Positions 16,664 to 26,728 are shown, counted from the first letter of the stretch. The stretch is 64,000 bases of DNA from Ochrobactrum vermis (GCF_002975205.1 NZ_PCOC01000001.1:620001-684000); one strand, 5' to 3'. Notes: generated by a model not told the origin, from the sequence alone. Numbers and translations: made by a program.

Positions 16664-17752
16664 TCAAGTTGCTGGTGTTATAGTTATAGGTTTTTTGATG
16701 GGCCCTTTTGCTAAGCGGACAACAAAAGGCTGCTTATTGAAGAAATTTTCTATGTAATGGTAGCTGATGAAGCCCACAGCAATGGCAATTATAACAAATG
16801 ACAGTGCCAAAACCTCAAGTGGAACATGGTTTACAATCCCCGTACTGACATACCACGATGCCATTACTGCAAAAAGGAGTTGATGCCACAGATACAGTGA
16901 GTACGAAGAGTCTCCCAGAGCAATCCAAGCGGGCGAAAATGTCCACATTTTGCGCTGCTCGACCGCCATAAAACCGTATACGATAAATCCACTTGGAAGG
17001 CCGAAGCACAGTACGCGCCACATAGCGGGCAGATCCCACCAGCCTCCGCTTTTACGGAATATCACTGCGCCTAGAAGGAGCCCACAGAAGCCAATTGCCA
17101 ACGAAGATACGGCGAATTCAGAATAATTACGCATTGCCAATCGAGCAACGATAATACCGAACGCAAACTCCAGGACCATCGGCGTCATCCAAACTGAGAA
17201 TGTCGCCGTGTAGCCCCAATAAGCAGCAAACCATGCACCTAAAATTGCTGCGAGCCATGCCCCCAGAACCAGTAGTATCTTTCGAGGGAACAGAAGGATG
17301 GCGAGCGCGCAAATCGCATAGAAGTACATTTCAAACTGAAGCGTCCATGCCGCTTGAATGCGATTGTTGGGCTGATCAATGAGCAACATCAATTTCCACC
17401 AGGGCTTTTGTGCCATCCAGTCAGGGGCAAGTTCAACCTTGGTCATCAACAGTGTAGCCACGCCGAACGCTACCCAATAAACTGGATAGATTCGGAATAT
17501 TCGTTTGATTGAGAATTCTCTGAAGGAAGAAAATCTCCCATTTTTTTGGGCTTTTTTACCCAGCCGGTCGGCAGAGAGATAAACAACGAAGCCAGAAATT
17601 ACGAAGAAAAGGTCCACGCCAGCGGGCCCAATCGAGTCTACGTACGGAACAATCCAATGCATTCGCAATGGCTCTAAAGGCCAAAACATATGGGCAACGA
17701 CAACCATCAATGCCGCAATTGCGCGAAGTCCTTGAATGTTTTTGTAAATCAT
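16664..17752 (-). CDS. Acyltransferase 3 family membrane protein (OafA type)
   Basis: About 362 residues from the ATG at 17752, chosen because a GAGG ribosome site precedes it; an ATG at 17806 would add 18 residues. The N-terminal NIQGLRAIAALMVVVAHMFWP with its Arg and His is the family signature. VDLFFVISGFVVYLSA and about ten hydrophobic segments follow. These inner-membrane enzymes transfer acetyl or other acyl groups to sugars of O-antigens, exopolysaccharides or Nod factors. Position at the edge of the rhamnose cluster suggests O-acylation of the same polysaccharide. The gene reads against the glycosyltransferases. Confidence 0.82.
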   Translation of the reverse strand: MIYKNIQGLRAIAALMVVVAHMFWPLEPLRMHWIVPYVDSIGPAGVDLFFVISGFVVYLSADRLGKKAQKNGRFSSFREFSIKRIFRIYPVYWVAFGVATLLMTKVELAPDWMAQKPWWKLMLLIDQPNNRIQAAWTLQFEMYFYAICALAILLFPRKILLVLGAWLAAILGAWFAAYWGYTATFSVWMTPMVLEFAFGIIVARLAMRNYSEFAVSSLAIGFCGLLLGAVIFRKSGGWWDLPAMWRVLCFGLPSGFIVYGFMAVEQRKMWTFSPAWIALGDSSYSLYLWHQLLFAVMASWYVSTGIVNHVPLEVLALSFVIIAIAVGFISYHYIENFFNKQPFVVRLAKGPIKKPITITPAT

Positions 17753-18230
17753 AAGACTCAACCTCAAAATTTGAGGATAATTACCAAGAGTATTGGCCTG
17801 ACGCAATTAATACCGTTGCTGCTCGGTTGCACTCAAGCGGAATCGCCCGAAATTGTTGAGGGACCCGCATTGCCGCTGCGAACAAAAATTTGTCGTCGGC
17901 AGGCGCGTCGATCCGATCTTTGACCGGGTGCGAATTTAGCGCAAACTTATGATTTAGTTGGCAACTGTGAAATATCACTCATTGACAACGATGAGAATTT
18001 CACTGGGACATCGACGCTGTGTCAAACTTGTCAGCAATTGTTAACGCAGACTGCGTTAAGGATTTGAAATTGCCTGCGTATAAGGATTATCACCAGCAAT
18101 AAGGTGCATATGATTGCACCATTGTGGGGATGATACTTCTCAGACTCACGTTATAAGATGACAAAACTTTTAAGCGGGGGGCGCTTGCGGGCGCGATCTC
18201 TTCGACATTGGAAAAGATCTGGCGGAAAGC
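17753..18230. other. Intergenic region with a 19-base palindrome
   Basis: A 478-base gap between the divergent acyltransferase and manB. It contains a perfect palindrome at 18041-18059 (listed separately) and no convincing gene. Base composition changes here from the AT-rich island to the GC-rich sugar genes, so it marks the right edge of the island. Confidence 0.6.
18041..18059. promoter_or_regulatory. 19-base perfect palindrome upstream of manB
   Basis: TTAACGCAG, a single A, then CTGCGTTAA: two 9-base arms. It is 171 bases before the manB ATG and well upstream of the divergent acyltransferase start. The form fits a dimeric repressor site, but the regulator is unknown; it could also fold as a small hairpin in an upstream transcript. 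Confidence 0.4.
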
Positions 18231-19655
18231 ATGAGCGGCACATCCCTTAAATTTGGCACCAGCGGTCTCAGGGGATTAGCGGATGAACTGAATGGTTTAC
18301 CCGCTTATGCCTATTCTCTTGCTTTCATCGGAATGCTGTTTGAAGCCGGAAAGCTGCGGCGAGGCGACAAGGCGTTTGTCGGTCGTGATCTGCGCCCGTC
18401 CAGCCCGAGCATTGCAGCGCTGTGCATGGCAGCGATCGAGGATGCAGGATTTCAGCCGGTGGATTGCGGCGTATTGCCGACCCCGGCATTGAGCCATTAT
18501 GCGATCTCACAGCGGGCACCGAGCATCATGGTCACCGGAAGCCATATTCCCGATGATCGCAATGGGCTCAAATTCTATCGGCGCGATGGAGAGATCGATA
18601 AGAACGACGAGATTGCCATCAGTACCGTCTATGCCACTCTGCCTGGAAATCTTGCCTTTCGTCATTTGCATGATGCACCCCATAGTAGCGCTGCTATCGA
18701 CAGCTATGTGAAGCGCTATGTCGGATTTCTGGGGCCTGAAAGCCTTAAAGGTCTGCGTGTCGGCATCTATCAGCACTCGTCAGTAGCGCGTGATCTCATC
18801 GTCCGCATTTTAACGGAGCTCGGAGCGGACGCAGTACCGCTGGGGCGGTCCGATGTGTTCGTACCCGTCGACACGGAAGCCCTGCGCTCCGAGGACGTCG
18901 AGCTTCTCAGTCATTGGGCGAAGGAAAGTCACTTCGACGCCATTGTTTCTACCGATGGAGATGCCGACCGCCCGCTGATCGCGGATGAGAAGGGGTACTT
19001 CATACGTGGCGATCTTGTGGGCGCGGTTACCGCGACCTGGCTTGGCGTCAAGACGATAGTGACGCCGGTTACGTCCAATTCCGCTCTTGAAGAGCATTTC
19101 GACCGCGTCATCAGAACCCGTGTGGGCTCCCCCTATGTCATCGAGGGCATGGCGCAGGCTATCGCGGGCGGCACATCGGCGGTTATCGGCTTTGAGGCCA
19201 ATGGCGGCGTGTTGCTCGGCACGGATATCAGCCGGGATGAACGTGTACTGACCGCGCTGTCGACCCGTGATGCGTTGCTGCCAATTCTCGGCAGCCTCGG
19301 TTCCATCAAGGAACTCGGCAAGCCGCTGTCTGAAATCGCGCTAGGCTTCCATTTCCGTTTTGCGCTCAGCGACAGGCTTCAGAATATCCCGCAGGACAAA
19401 AGCCTTGCGTTCTTGTCCCTGCTCAAAAATGAGATGACACGAAACGAACTGTTTCAGATGGATGATCCGGTTATCCGCTCCGAAATGATTGACGGTGTGA
19501 AACTCTTCTTCCATTCAGGCAATGCAATCCATTATCGCGCTTCCGGTAACGCACCGGAGCTGCGATGCTATGTGGAGGCTTCAGACCAGAGCCAGTCAGA
19601 AACGCTTCTGGAAACGGGACTTTCTATCGCCCGCAACGCAACGAAGGACAACTGA
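18231..19655 (+). CDS. manB: Phosphomannomutase/phosphoglucomutase
   Basis: A 474-residue alpha-D-phosphohexomutase. The phosphoserine is S104 in VTGSHIPDDRNGLKF, a variant of TASHNP found in this branch. The metal loop is DGDADRP, and the sugar-binding loop reads FEANGG. It interconverts mannose-6-phosphate and mannose-1-phosphate and feeds manC, whose start lies 3 bases after its stop. Together they supply GDP-mannose for surface polysaccharide. Substrate preference (mannose versus glucose) is inferred from the neighbour. Confidence 0.88.
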   Translation: MSGTSLKFGTSGLRGLADELNGLPAYAYSLAFIGMLFEAGKLRRGDKAFVGRDLRPSSPSIAALCMAAIEDAGFQPVDCGVLPTPALSHYAISQRAPSIMVTGSHIPDDRNGLKFYRRDGEIDKNDEIAISTVYATLPGNLAFRHLHDAPHSSAAIDSYVKRYVGFLGPESLKGLRVGIYQHSSVARDLIVRILTELGADAVPLGRSDVFVPVDTEALRSEDVELLSHWAKESHFDAIVSTDGDADRPLIADEKGYFIRGDLVGAVTATWLGVKTIVTPVTSNSALEEHFDRVIRTRVGSPYVIEGMAQAIAGGTSAVIGFEANGGVLLGTDISRDERVLTALSTRDALLPILGSLGSIKELGKPLSEIALGFHFRFALSDRLQNIPQDKSLAFLSLLKNEMTRNELFQMDDPVIRSEMIDGVKLFFHSGNAIHYRASGNAPELRCYVEASDQSQSETLLETGLSIARNATKDN

Positions 19656-19658
19656 GCA

Positions 19659-21074
19659 ATGAGCTTTATTCCTGTCATTATCAGCGGCGGCTCTGGTTCC
19701 AGATTGTGGCCGCTTTCGCGCGATGCGCACCCGAAGCCGTTCATCGAACTGCCCGACGGCAGCACCCTGATCGGCAAGACCTATAAGCGCGCTGCCCAAC
19801 TGGACGGCGCGGATCACATCCTCACCGTGACCAATCGCGATTTCCTTTTCCTGACGCTTGACGCCTATGCGGATGCAAAAGCGCCGAAAATCGATAACGC
19901 GTTTCTGCTGGAGCCTGTCGGGCGAGATACGGCACCGGCAGTTGCCGTCGCCGCGCTGCATGCCGCCGCGACTTACGGTCAAGACGCAACATTGCTTGTC
20001 ATGCCCGCCGACCATCTGATCGAGGACGAAGCTGCATTTGCCGAGGCTGTGTCGAAGGCCCGTCAGCTCGCTGAAACAGGCCGTATTGTCACCTTCGGTA
20101 TTGTTCCGGATCGTCCGGAAACCGGCTTTGGTTATATCGAGGCCGAAGGCACAGACGTGCTGCGTTTCGTCGAAAAGCCCGATGCCGAGACCGCGCAGGG
20201 CTATGTTGAAAGCGGTCGATATTTCTGGAATTCCGGCATGTTCTGTTTCACCGCCGGAACCATGCTTGCAGCGATGCAGCAATTTGCACCGGACATTTTC
20301 AACGCCGTGCAGGCTTCGCTCGAACATGCCCGGCGTGGCGTCAACGGCGAGACCAAGACCGTTGAAATCGCAAAGGACGATTTTGCGACCGCTCCTGCGA
20401 TTTCCATCGATTACGCGATTATGGAAAAGGCAGATAATATCGCCTGCATTCCGGTGTCATGCGGCTGGTCTGATATTGGCTCCTGGGCGGCTATGGCCGA
20501 TCTCATTGTGCCGGATGATGACGGCAACCGTCTGCGTGGCGAAACGGTCATCGAGGATACGACCGACAGCTTTGTCTTGTCCGAAACCCGTCTCGTCAGC
20601 CTTGTTGGCGTTCACGATCTGCTTGTCGTGGACACGCCTGATGCGCTGCTTGTCGCTCATCGCGATAAGGCGCAGGAAGTGCGCAATGTTTTCAATAAAC
20701 TACGGGCAAGCGGCCATGAAGCGGCCAAGCTTCACCGCACGGCCCATCGTCCATGGGGCACCTATACAGTTCTGGAAGAAGGGGACGGCTTCAAGATCAA
20801 ACGGATCGAAGTGAAGCCGGGAAGGCGCTTGAGCCTGCAGGCGCATCACCATCGTTCTGAACATTGGATCGTTGTATCCGGAACCGCGAAGGTCACCAAT
20901 GGGGATCGCGAGATTCTGCTTACGACCAACCAGTCGACCTATATTCCCTGCGGCTTCCGGCATCGGCTGGAAAACCCAGGCATTCTGCCACTAGTGCTCA
21001 TCGAGGTGCAAAGTGGTGAATATCTGGGAGAAGACGATATAGTACGTTTCGACGACGTCTATGGACGCACATAA
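19659..21074 (+). CDS. manC: Mannose-1-phosphate guanylyltransferase / mannose-6-phosphate isomerase
   Basis: A 471-residue bifunctional-type enzyme. The N-terminal nucleotidyltransferase domain has SGGSGSRLWPLSRDAHPKPF (residues 8-27) and FVEKPD. The C-terminal cupin isomerase domain begins at RPWGTYTVLEEGDGFKIK and carries the metal-binding QAHHHRSEHW. It makes GDP-mannose from mannose-1-phosphate and GTP. Length and domain order match ManC/AlgA/CpsB. It lies directly after manB. Confidence 0.92.
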   Translation: MSFIPVIISGGSGSRLWPLSRDAHPKPFIELPDGSTLIGKTYKRAAQLDGADHILTVTNRDFLFLTLDAYADAKAPKIDNAFLLEPVGRDTAPAVAVAALHAAATYGQDATLLVMPADHLIEDEAAFAEAVSKARQLAETGRIVTFGIVPDRPETGFGYIEAEGTDVLRFVEKPDAETAQGYVESGRYFWNSGMFCFTAGTMLAAMQQFAPDIFNAVQASLEHARRGVNGETKTVEIAKDDFATAPAISIDYAIMEKADNIACIPVSCGWSDIGSWAAMADLIVPDDDGNRLRGETVIEDTTDSFVLSETRLVSLVGVHDLLVVDTPDALLVAHRDKAQEVRNVFNKLRASGHEAAKLHRTAHRPWGTYTVLEEGDGFKIKRIEVKPGRRLSLQAHHHRSEHWIVVSGTAKVTNGDREILLTTNQSTYIPCGFRHRLENPGILPLVLIEVQSGEYLGEDDIVRFDDVYGRT

Positions 21075-21116
21075 GGCAGTCTAAGCAGAGCCTAACTAAG
21101 GGCGCATACAAGGAAA

Positions 21117-21956
21117 TTGGCGCGGACTGCATTTGTGAAGGAACCATTCGTCAGCACGAATGTTTGCCTTAACATGCCCAGCAAGGAACAAGATCCGGCT
21201 ACCGATCTGATCGGTATGCCGATAATCGATTTTCATAAACACGCGCTTTTCTTGGATGTGGACGGAACTCTACTCGATATCGCCGCTAATCCTGACGACG
21301 TTATCGTTCCTGACGATCTGCAGAAATTGCTTTCGGTGCTTTCCGAAAGGCTGTCCGGTGCGATGGCATTGGTCACCGGAAGGGCAATTGCGTTTATCGA
21401 GGAGCGCTTTCCCGATTATCATGGCCCGATAGCTGCGCTGCATGGTGCCGAATTCCGGCATGCATCTGGGCTGGTTGAATTGTATGAGCCAGACGAACAT
21501 TTTCTGATCGCCAAGGATTTTCTGCGACAGGCGGCACTTCGTGTCAGCGGCTTCCTCGCCGAGGACAAGGGGAGTGCAGTCGCGCTGCATTATCGCGCCG
21601 CGCCTGAGAAAGCGGATTTGGCATATGACCTCGTCGGTAAGGCCGTGAAGTTGGCCGGGCCGGATTGGATCGTGCAGTCTGGCAAAATGGTGTTTGAGTT
21701 GCGCCCGGCGAATAGCGACAAGGGCTTGGCTCTACGTCGCCTCATGGGCGAAAAGCCGTTTGCGGGTAGGGCGCCGGTCGCATTTGGCGATGACTTGACA
21801 GATTTATCCATGCTCGACGCGGCGGATGATCTCGGCGGTACGACCGCTGTGATCGGTCACGCAATCGACCGTCCAGGTGCTGCGAGGTTCGCAAATCCTG
21901 ATGAGCTTCGCCTCTGGTTACTCCATCTTTCTGGCGTGACGGGCAACCAAAAATAA
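21117..21956 (+). CDS. otsB: Trehalose-6-phosphate phosphatase
   Basis: A HAD-superfamily phosphatase of 279 residues from a TTG at 21117 (AAGGA four bases upstream), or 260 from the ATG at 21174, which lacks a good ribosome site. Motif I is FLDVDGTLLDI with the nucleophilic aspartate, motif II LVTGRA, and motif IV FGDDLTDLSML. It removes phosphate from trehalose-6-phosphate made by OtsA, encoded 16 bases downstream. It follows manC after 42 bases, so all four genes may form one operon. Confidence 0.9.
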   Translation: MARTAFVKEPFVSTNVCLNMPSKEQDPATDLIGMPIIDFHKHALFLDVDGTLLDIAANPDDVIVPDDLQKLLSVLSERLSGAMALVTGRAIAFIEERFPDYHGPIAALHGAEFRHASGLVELYEPDEHFLIAKDFLRQAALRVSGFLAEDKGSAVALHYRAAPEKADLAYDLVGKAVKLAGPDWIVQSGKMVFELRPANSDKGLALRRLMGEKPFAGRAPVAFGDDLTDLSMLDAADDLGGTTAVIGHAIDRPGAARFANPDELRLWLLHLSGVTGNQK

Positions 21957-21972
21957 TGAAAGGACTTGATGT

Positions 21973-23352
21973 ATGGGACGGCTGATCGTGGTCTCCAATC
22001 GTGTTCCCTTACCCGACGAACAGGGCAAGGCACCTGCAGGCGGGTTGGCAGTCGCGCTGCACGCCGCACTCAGTGAACGCGGTGGCATATGGCTCGGTTG
22101 GTCCGGCAAGACGCTCCCTAATCGTCAGGCGCAGGAGTTGGCGATCCGCGATGCGGGGCCTATTCGCTATGCGCTGCTGGATCTCCACAAGAAGGATATC
22201 GATGAATATTATGCAGGCTTTGCCAATCGTATGCTCTGGCCGCTCTGTCATTATCGCCTTGATCTGATCGATTATACGCGCAAGGACATGGCCGGATATT
22301 TCCGGGTCAACCGCCTGTTTGCAAAACATCTTCTGCCTATGATCGAACCGGATGATGTGATCTGGATCCACGACTATCATCTCATCCCGCTGGCAGCGGA
22401 ACTGCGCAATCTTGGTGTTACCAACCGCATTGGCTTCTTCCTGCACATTCCCTGGCCGCCCGCCGATATCCTGTTCACGCTGCCCGTGCATGAAACCATC
22501 ATGCGCGGCCTGGCCTCCTATGATGTCGTTGGTTTTCAGACCGAGAACGACGTTGACAACTTTATAGGTTGCCTGCGACGTGAGAAAATAGGCAGGCGAC
22601 TGGATGACGTTGGGCTGTTTGAAGCCTTCGGACATCGGTTTCGCGCCAAGCGTTTCGGTATAGGCATCGAAACAGCCATGTTCGCTAAAATGGCCGATAA
22701 AGCGCAACGCCATTCGACAGTAAAGCGCATGCGTGAAAGCATGCTAGATCGCGATCTTATCATCGGCGTCGACCGGCTCGATTATTCCAAGGGTATCACA
22801 AATCGCATGGAAGCTTTTGAGCATTTCCTGAAGGTCGACCCTGGGAATCGCGGTAAGGTCACCTTTCTGCAGGTCACCCCAAAGTCCCGCTCCGAAGTGC
22901 CTGAGTACAAGGATATGCAACGCGCAGTAGCCGAACTCGCCGGTCGGGTGAACGGGGCGAACGCTACCGTCGACTGGACGCCAATACGTTACATCAACCG
23001 TTCTTTGAATCGTGATGTGCTGGCGGGGCTTTATCGGCTCGCCAATGTCGGATTGGTTACGCCGCTACGTGATGGCATGAACCTTGTTGCCAAGGAATAC
23101 GTTGCCGCGCAAGACCCTAAAAATCCCGGCGCGCTGGTGTTGTCCCGTTTTGCGGGCGCAGCACAGGAACTTGATGGTGCGCTTCTGGTTAATCCCTACG
23201 ATACGGAGGCGATGGCTTATGCCATGGCTCGGGCCCTTGCCATGCCTCTTGAGGAACGCAAAGAACGTTATGAAAATATGATGGATTTTCTGACCACCAA
23301 TGATGTCAATCGTTGGTGCGATGATTTTCTGAAACAACTTTCACCTAGCTGA
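21973..23352 (+). CDS. otsA: Trehalose-6-phosphate synthase
   Basis: A 459-residue GT20 enzyme that joins UDP-glucose and glucose-6-phosphate. Motifs seen are SNRVPLPDEQGKAPAGGLAVAL (N-terminal loop), WIHDYHLIPLAAELR, FFLHIPWPP, VDRLDYSKGI and LRDGMNLVAKEYVAAQ, all standard for OtsA. Trehalose protects against osmotic and desiccation stress and can be a precursor of glycolipids. The stop lies 8 bases from the stop of the convergent AraC gene. Confidence 0.94.
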   Translation: MGRLIVVSNRVPLPDEQGKAPAGGLAVALHAALSERGGIWLGWSGKTLPNRQAQELAIRDAGPIRYALLDLHKKDIDEYYAGFANRMLWPLCHYRLDLIDYTRKDMAGYFRVNRLFAKHLLPMIEPDDVIWIHDYHLIPLAAELRNLGVTNRIGFFLHIPWPPADILFTLPVHETIMRGLASYDVVGFQTENDVDNFIGCLRREKIGRRLDDVGLFEAFGHRFRAKRFGIGIETAMFAKMADKAQRHSTVKRMRESMLDRDLIIGVDRLDYSKGITNRMEAFEHFLKVDPGNRGKVTFLQVTPKSRSEVPEYKDMQRAVAELAGRVNGANATVDWTPIRYINRSLNRDVLAGLYRLANVGLVTPLRDGMNLVAKEYVAAQDPKNPGALVLSRFAGAAQELDGALLVNPYDTEAMAYAMARALAMPLEERKERYENMMDFLTTNDVNRWCDDFLKQLSPS

Positions 23353-23360
23353 TCATTGGT

Positions 23361-24383
23361 TCATGGTTTGACAATGCCACGTTTGGCAGCTTCTTTCGAA
23401 AGATGCACCGCATAATCAAAGTTAGCCCTATTTGTTAACAGCGATTGGGCGCCCGTTTCACGGGCTTCCCTAGGTGCCATGCCAAAGCGAACCTTGAATG
23501 CCTTGGTAAACTGAGCGCCATCATGAAAGCCACAGCGATAGGCAATTTCCTTGAACGATACGTGTCGGCCACGCTCATCAACGAGAATGCGATAGGCGTG
23601 ATCGAGCCGCTTATCACGGATAATTTTGGCAATGCCGCCGTCCGTGTCGAATGCCCGATAAAGCCGCGAGCGCGAGACGCGGAGATTCTCGACGATTAGG
23701 TGGGGTCCGAGCAACGGATTTGACAGATTGTCATCGATATAGGCAAGGATGCGCTTGCGCATAGGCAGATTAATCGGGAGGTTCTCGATCACGCCGCCTT
23801 CCGTGCCATTAATGCCCGCGCCGAGCAGTGTAAGCATCGCATCCTGCGCCGATTGCGCTTCGATCCTGTCAAGTTCGCCGCTCAACGACTGAAGACTGTG
23901 GAGATAGTTGAAAAGCAGGCGGGTCATAGGGGCGCCCGCTTGCATAACAAGGCCGTGCAGGTTGCGCCAGCCTACAATCTTTTCCAGCTCATCGCGCGGA
24001 ATTATTACTGTGATACGTGAGCCGCCGGATGCCCGGCTCTCGACCGTCTTAGCCAGATCGATGATAACTATATCACCCTGTTTCGCTACGACATCAACGC
24101 CGTTGAAATCACCACGCAAGTCGCCACCAGTTATGAGCTGCAAAACATAATGGCTAAGGCCACCTTGGGCGATAAGTTTGGGAGCGCGTTTGTAGCTCTG
24201 CGTGTTGAAGGTAGTCGCTCCGATCTGGAGAGAGCCAAGAGAACGTGCAACAATCGACCCAGAGAACTGATAATTCCTGTCTTCGTCCGTAATTTCGTAC
24301 ATGGGCTTGAGAACAGCGCGCCAAAACTCGTTGCGAAGCTTATCTTCAACCATGTCGGTGCAAATTGAAGTCTCGATATCCAT
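23361..24383 (-). CDS. AraC-family transcriptional regulator
   Basis: A 340-residue regulator. The N-terminal 200 residues resemble the AraC-binding-like domain (PF14525 type: GLSHYVLQLITGGDLRGDF, KQGDIVIIDLAKTVES). The C-terminal 100 residues hold the two helix-turn-helices (ENLRVSRSRLYRAFD and FKEIAYRCGFHDGAQFTKAFKVRFGMAPRE). It is convergent to otsA and has its own AT-rich upstream region. The target is unknown; the nearby secreted small protein or its own gene are candidates. Confidence 0.85.
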   Translation of the reverse strand: MDIETSICTDMVEDKLRNEFWRAVLKPMYEITDEDRNYQFSGSIVARSLGSLQIGATTFNTQSYKRAPKLIAQGGLSHYVLQLITGGDLRGDFNGVDVVAKQGDIVIIDLAKTVESRASGGSRITVIIPRDELEKIVGWRNLHGLVMQAGAPMTRLLFNYLHSLQSLSGELDRIEAQSAQDAMLTLLGAGINGTEGGVIENLPINLPMRKRILAYIDDNLSNPLLGPHLIVENLRVSRSRLYRAFDTDGGIAKIIRDKRLDHAYRILVDERGRHVSFKEIAYRCGFHDGAQFTKAFKVRFGMAPREARETGAQSLLTNRANFDYAVHLSKEAAKRGIVKP

Positions 24384-24953
24384 CGCAAACCGTCAAGTCC
24401 CCTAAAGCCGGGGTTCTTGATACCTGAGCGAGTTGCGCGCGACAAACAAATAATCATTTAGAGTTTTATTATATAATTTCTCGCTGTTGAGGCTATTATT
24501 TGTAAAGTTTAGCTTTGAGTAGAGATAGATTTAGATGCTGAGAGTGAGAGTTCATCTATTTTTTTGTATATTAGTATAACGTAATATAATGATAGAATAA
24601 GCGTAAGTTGGAGGCTTGTATCGAGAGGCATCAGAAATATGATGATCTCATCACCGCCAGATAATGGTGAATCCGCTGAACTTATTCGGCCCTGGATTTG
24701 CCTGGTGGTCGGATGAGGATGCTCCTAAGCTTAAATGTCAGAGTCAAATTTCTGGCCGTTCGCGGAAGTTTGAACACTTCGCTCAATGCATGCTGTTGAA
24801 CGCTTCGACAAATCTTCTATCTTTCATTGTGGGTCGAAGAAATCCAAATGACCTTGTCGGCACGCATAGAGCAGGGACGTGCAAGACGAGCCACCACCGT
24901 CACAAGCCGAACACTTTCGGGCTCAGGCGATGCGATTTGAAAAGAGTTCCGAT
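24384..24953. other. AT-rich intergenic region
   Basis: A 570-base gap between the start of the AraC gene and the start of a small secreted protein gene. Bases 24450-24615 are strikingly AT-rich compared with the surrounding GC-rich sequence, which fits promoters for one or both flanking genes. A 97-codon open frame at 24664-24957 shows no family feature and no good ribosome site, and I do not regard it as a gene. Confidence 0.5.
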
Positions 24954-25271
24954 ATGAGGCTGTTTTACGCTGTTTTGGCGCTTGCCGTGCTTAGCTATGC
25001 GAATGTTGCGCCCGCAGCGGGGCTGAACGGCAATCTCGGGACGGAGTGTCGGCGCATCCCCATTCAGGGAACGGGTGCTTCGGATACCGTGACAAGACCA
25101 TCCTGGGCAATGCCACTATGGAATTCACCGTCAGTTCCCGCCAGCCAGCGGTCGCAACGAGCTATCGTCTATCCGCAGGCAGTGCCGTCGCCGCAGCTTT
25201 ACCGCTATGACTGCACGCCGACGCCCGCAGAACCAAATGCGGTTCCACGGGCTGATTTCAGCGGTCAGTAG
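24954..25271 (+). CDS. Small secreted protein of unknown function
   Basis: 105 residues from the ATG at 24954, chosen because it places a clean signal peptide ([22 protein letters not shown]) at the N-terminus; the frame is open 25 codons further upstream. The mature part is Pro/Ser-rich with two Cys (CRRIP and YDCTPTP) that could form a disulfide. I do not recognise a family. Its stop overlaps the end of the convergent betB gene by 7 bases. Confidence 0.6.
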   Translation: MRLFYAVLALAVLSYANVAPAAGLNGNLGTECRRIPIQGTGASDTVTRPSWAMPLWNSPSVPASQRSQRAIVYPQAVPSPQLYRYDCTPTPAEPNAVPRADFSGQ

Positions 25272-26728
25272 GGGCTGTCGACCTTGCCCATTTCGACATA
25301 AACGGTCTTGATCTGGCTGTAATGGGCCAGAGCAGCAATACCGTTCTCGCGCCCGATTCCCGATTGCTTGTAGCCACCGAAAGGCACTTCCACCGGCGTC
25401 AGATTGTAGGCATTGATCCAGCACGTGCCGGCCTTGATCTGGCCGATGACGCGATGACCGCGTGCGATGTCAGCGGTGAAGACGCCTGCCGCAAGGCCGA
25501 ACTCGGTATCGTTGGCGCGTGCGATCACTTCGTCCTCGTCGGAGAATTCCAGAACGCTCATCACCGGCCCGAAGATTTCCTCGCGAGCGATGGTCATGTC
25601 GTCGGTCACATCCGTGAAGACAGTTGGCTCGATGAAGTACCCCTTATCGAAACCCTGCAGTTTCGGCACGCCACCGCCGCAAGCGAGGGTCGCGCCTTCT
25701 TTCTTGCCCTTTTCGATATAGGACAGAACCTTGTCACGCTGAGCACCGTTGACGAGCGGACCCATCTGGGTTGCTTCATCCAGCGGATCGCCGATGCGGA
25801 TTTTGCGCGTGCGTTCGACCAGCCGCTCGACAAAGCGCTCGCGCAGTTTCTTATGAACGAATACGCGGGTGCCGTTCGAACAGACCTGCCCGGTCGAATA
25901 GAAATTGCCGAGCATCGCGCCGCCGATAGCGCTTTCAAGGTCGGCATCGTCAAACACGATGATCGGTGACTTGCCACCAAGTTCCATCGTTACATGCTTC
26001 AGATGTTCGCCCGCCTGCGCCATGATGCGCTTGCCGGTCGGCACCGAGCCAGTGAGGGACACCTTGGCTGTCAGGCGATGATTGACGAGCGCCGCACCGA
26101 CATCGCCAAAGCCCTGCACGACATTGAAGAGACCATCAGGGAGGCCGGCTTCCTTATAGGCTTCCGCCAATGCAAGCGCTGAAAGCGGTGTGTTTTCTGA
26201 CGGCTTGAAGATGAAGGCGTTGCCCATGGCGAGCGCAGGTGCCGATTTCCATGCGGCGATCTGGATCGGATAGTTCCACGCGCCGATGCCGACGCAGATG
26301 CCGAGCGCCTCGCGGCGCGTGTAGGCGAACGAGCCGCCAAGCTCCACAAACTCGCCATTGAAACCGGAAATGATGCCGCCGAAAAACTCCAGCGCATCGG
26401 CTGCCGAAGCGGCATCCGCCACCAGCGTTTCCTGAAGCGCCTTGCCGGTATCGAGCGTTTCGAGCTTCGAAAGCTTCTTGTTCTTCTCGCGCAGGATTTC
26501 CGCGGTGCGGCGCAGGATGCGCCCGCGTTCAACGGGTTTTAGCGCTGCCCATTCGCCTTGCGCCTTCAGCGCAGCCGCGTAAGCCGCTTCAATCACGCTC
26601 GGCGTGGCGGAATAGAGCTTGGCAATTTCTTCGCCGGTCGCCGGATAGATGACCGGCAAAGGTTTGCCTGCCTTGTCTTCAACGAATGCGCCGCCAATGA
26701 AGTGCGAGGCTTTGGGTTGTGCTTTCAT
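25265..26728 (-). CDS. betB: Betaine aldehyde dehydrogenase
   Basis: 487 residues from the ATG at 26728; the frame extends upstream but only through the repeat-rich spacer, and BetB proteins have this length. The NAD-dependent aldehyde dehydrogenase core shows [10 protein letters not shown], the general base E249 (TMELGGKSP) and the nucleophile C283 ([11 protein letters not shown]). It oxidises betaine aldehyde to glycine betaine, the second step of osmoprotectant synthesis from choline. It is last in betI-betA-betB, separated from betA by a spacer with a strong inverted repeat. Confidence 0.95.
   Translation of the reverse strand: MKAQPKASHFIGGAFVEDKAGKPLPVIYPATGEEIAKLYSATPSVIEAAYAAALKAQGEWAALKPVERGRILRRTAEILREKNKKLSKLETLDTGKALQETLVADAASAADALEFFGGIISGFNGEFVELGGSFAYTRREALGICVGIGAWNYPIQIAAWKSAPALAMGNAFIFKPSENTPLSALALAEAYKEAGLPDGLFNVVQGFGDVGAALVNHRLTAKVSLTGSVPTGKRIMAQAGEHLKHVTMELGGKSPIIVFDDADLESAIGGAMLGNFYSTGQVCSNGTRVFVHKKLRERFVERLVERTRKIRIGDPLDEATQMGPLVNGAQRDKVLSYIEKGKKEGATLACGGGVPKLQGFDKGYFIEPTVFTDVTDDMTIAREEIFGPVMSVLEFSDEDEVIARANDTEFGLAAGVFTADIARGHRVIGQIKAGTCWINAYNLTPVEVPFGGYKQSGIGRENGIAALAHYSQIKTVYVEMGKVDSPY

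Noticed and set aside
19596..20327. 243-codon open frame on the minus strand
   Set aside because: Antisense to manC, whose domains are complete.
22009..22713. 234-codon open frame on the minus strand
   Set aside because: Antisense to otsA, which is intact.
24664..24957. 97-codon frame upstream of the secreted protein
   Set aside because: No ribosome site, no family features, lies in a promoter region.
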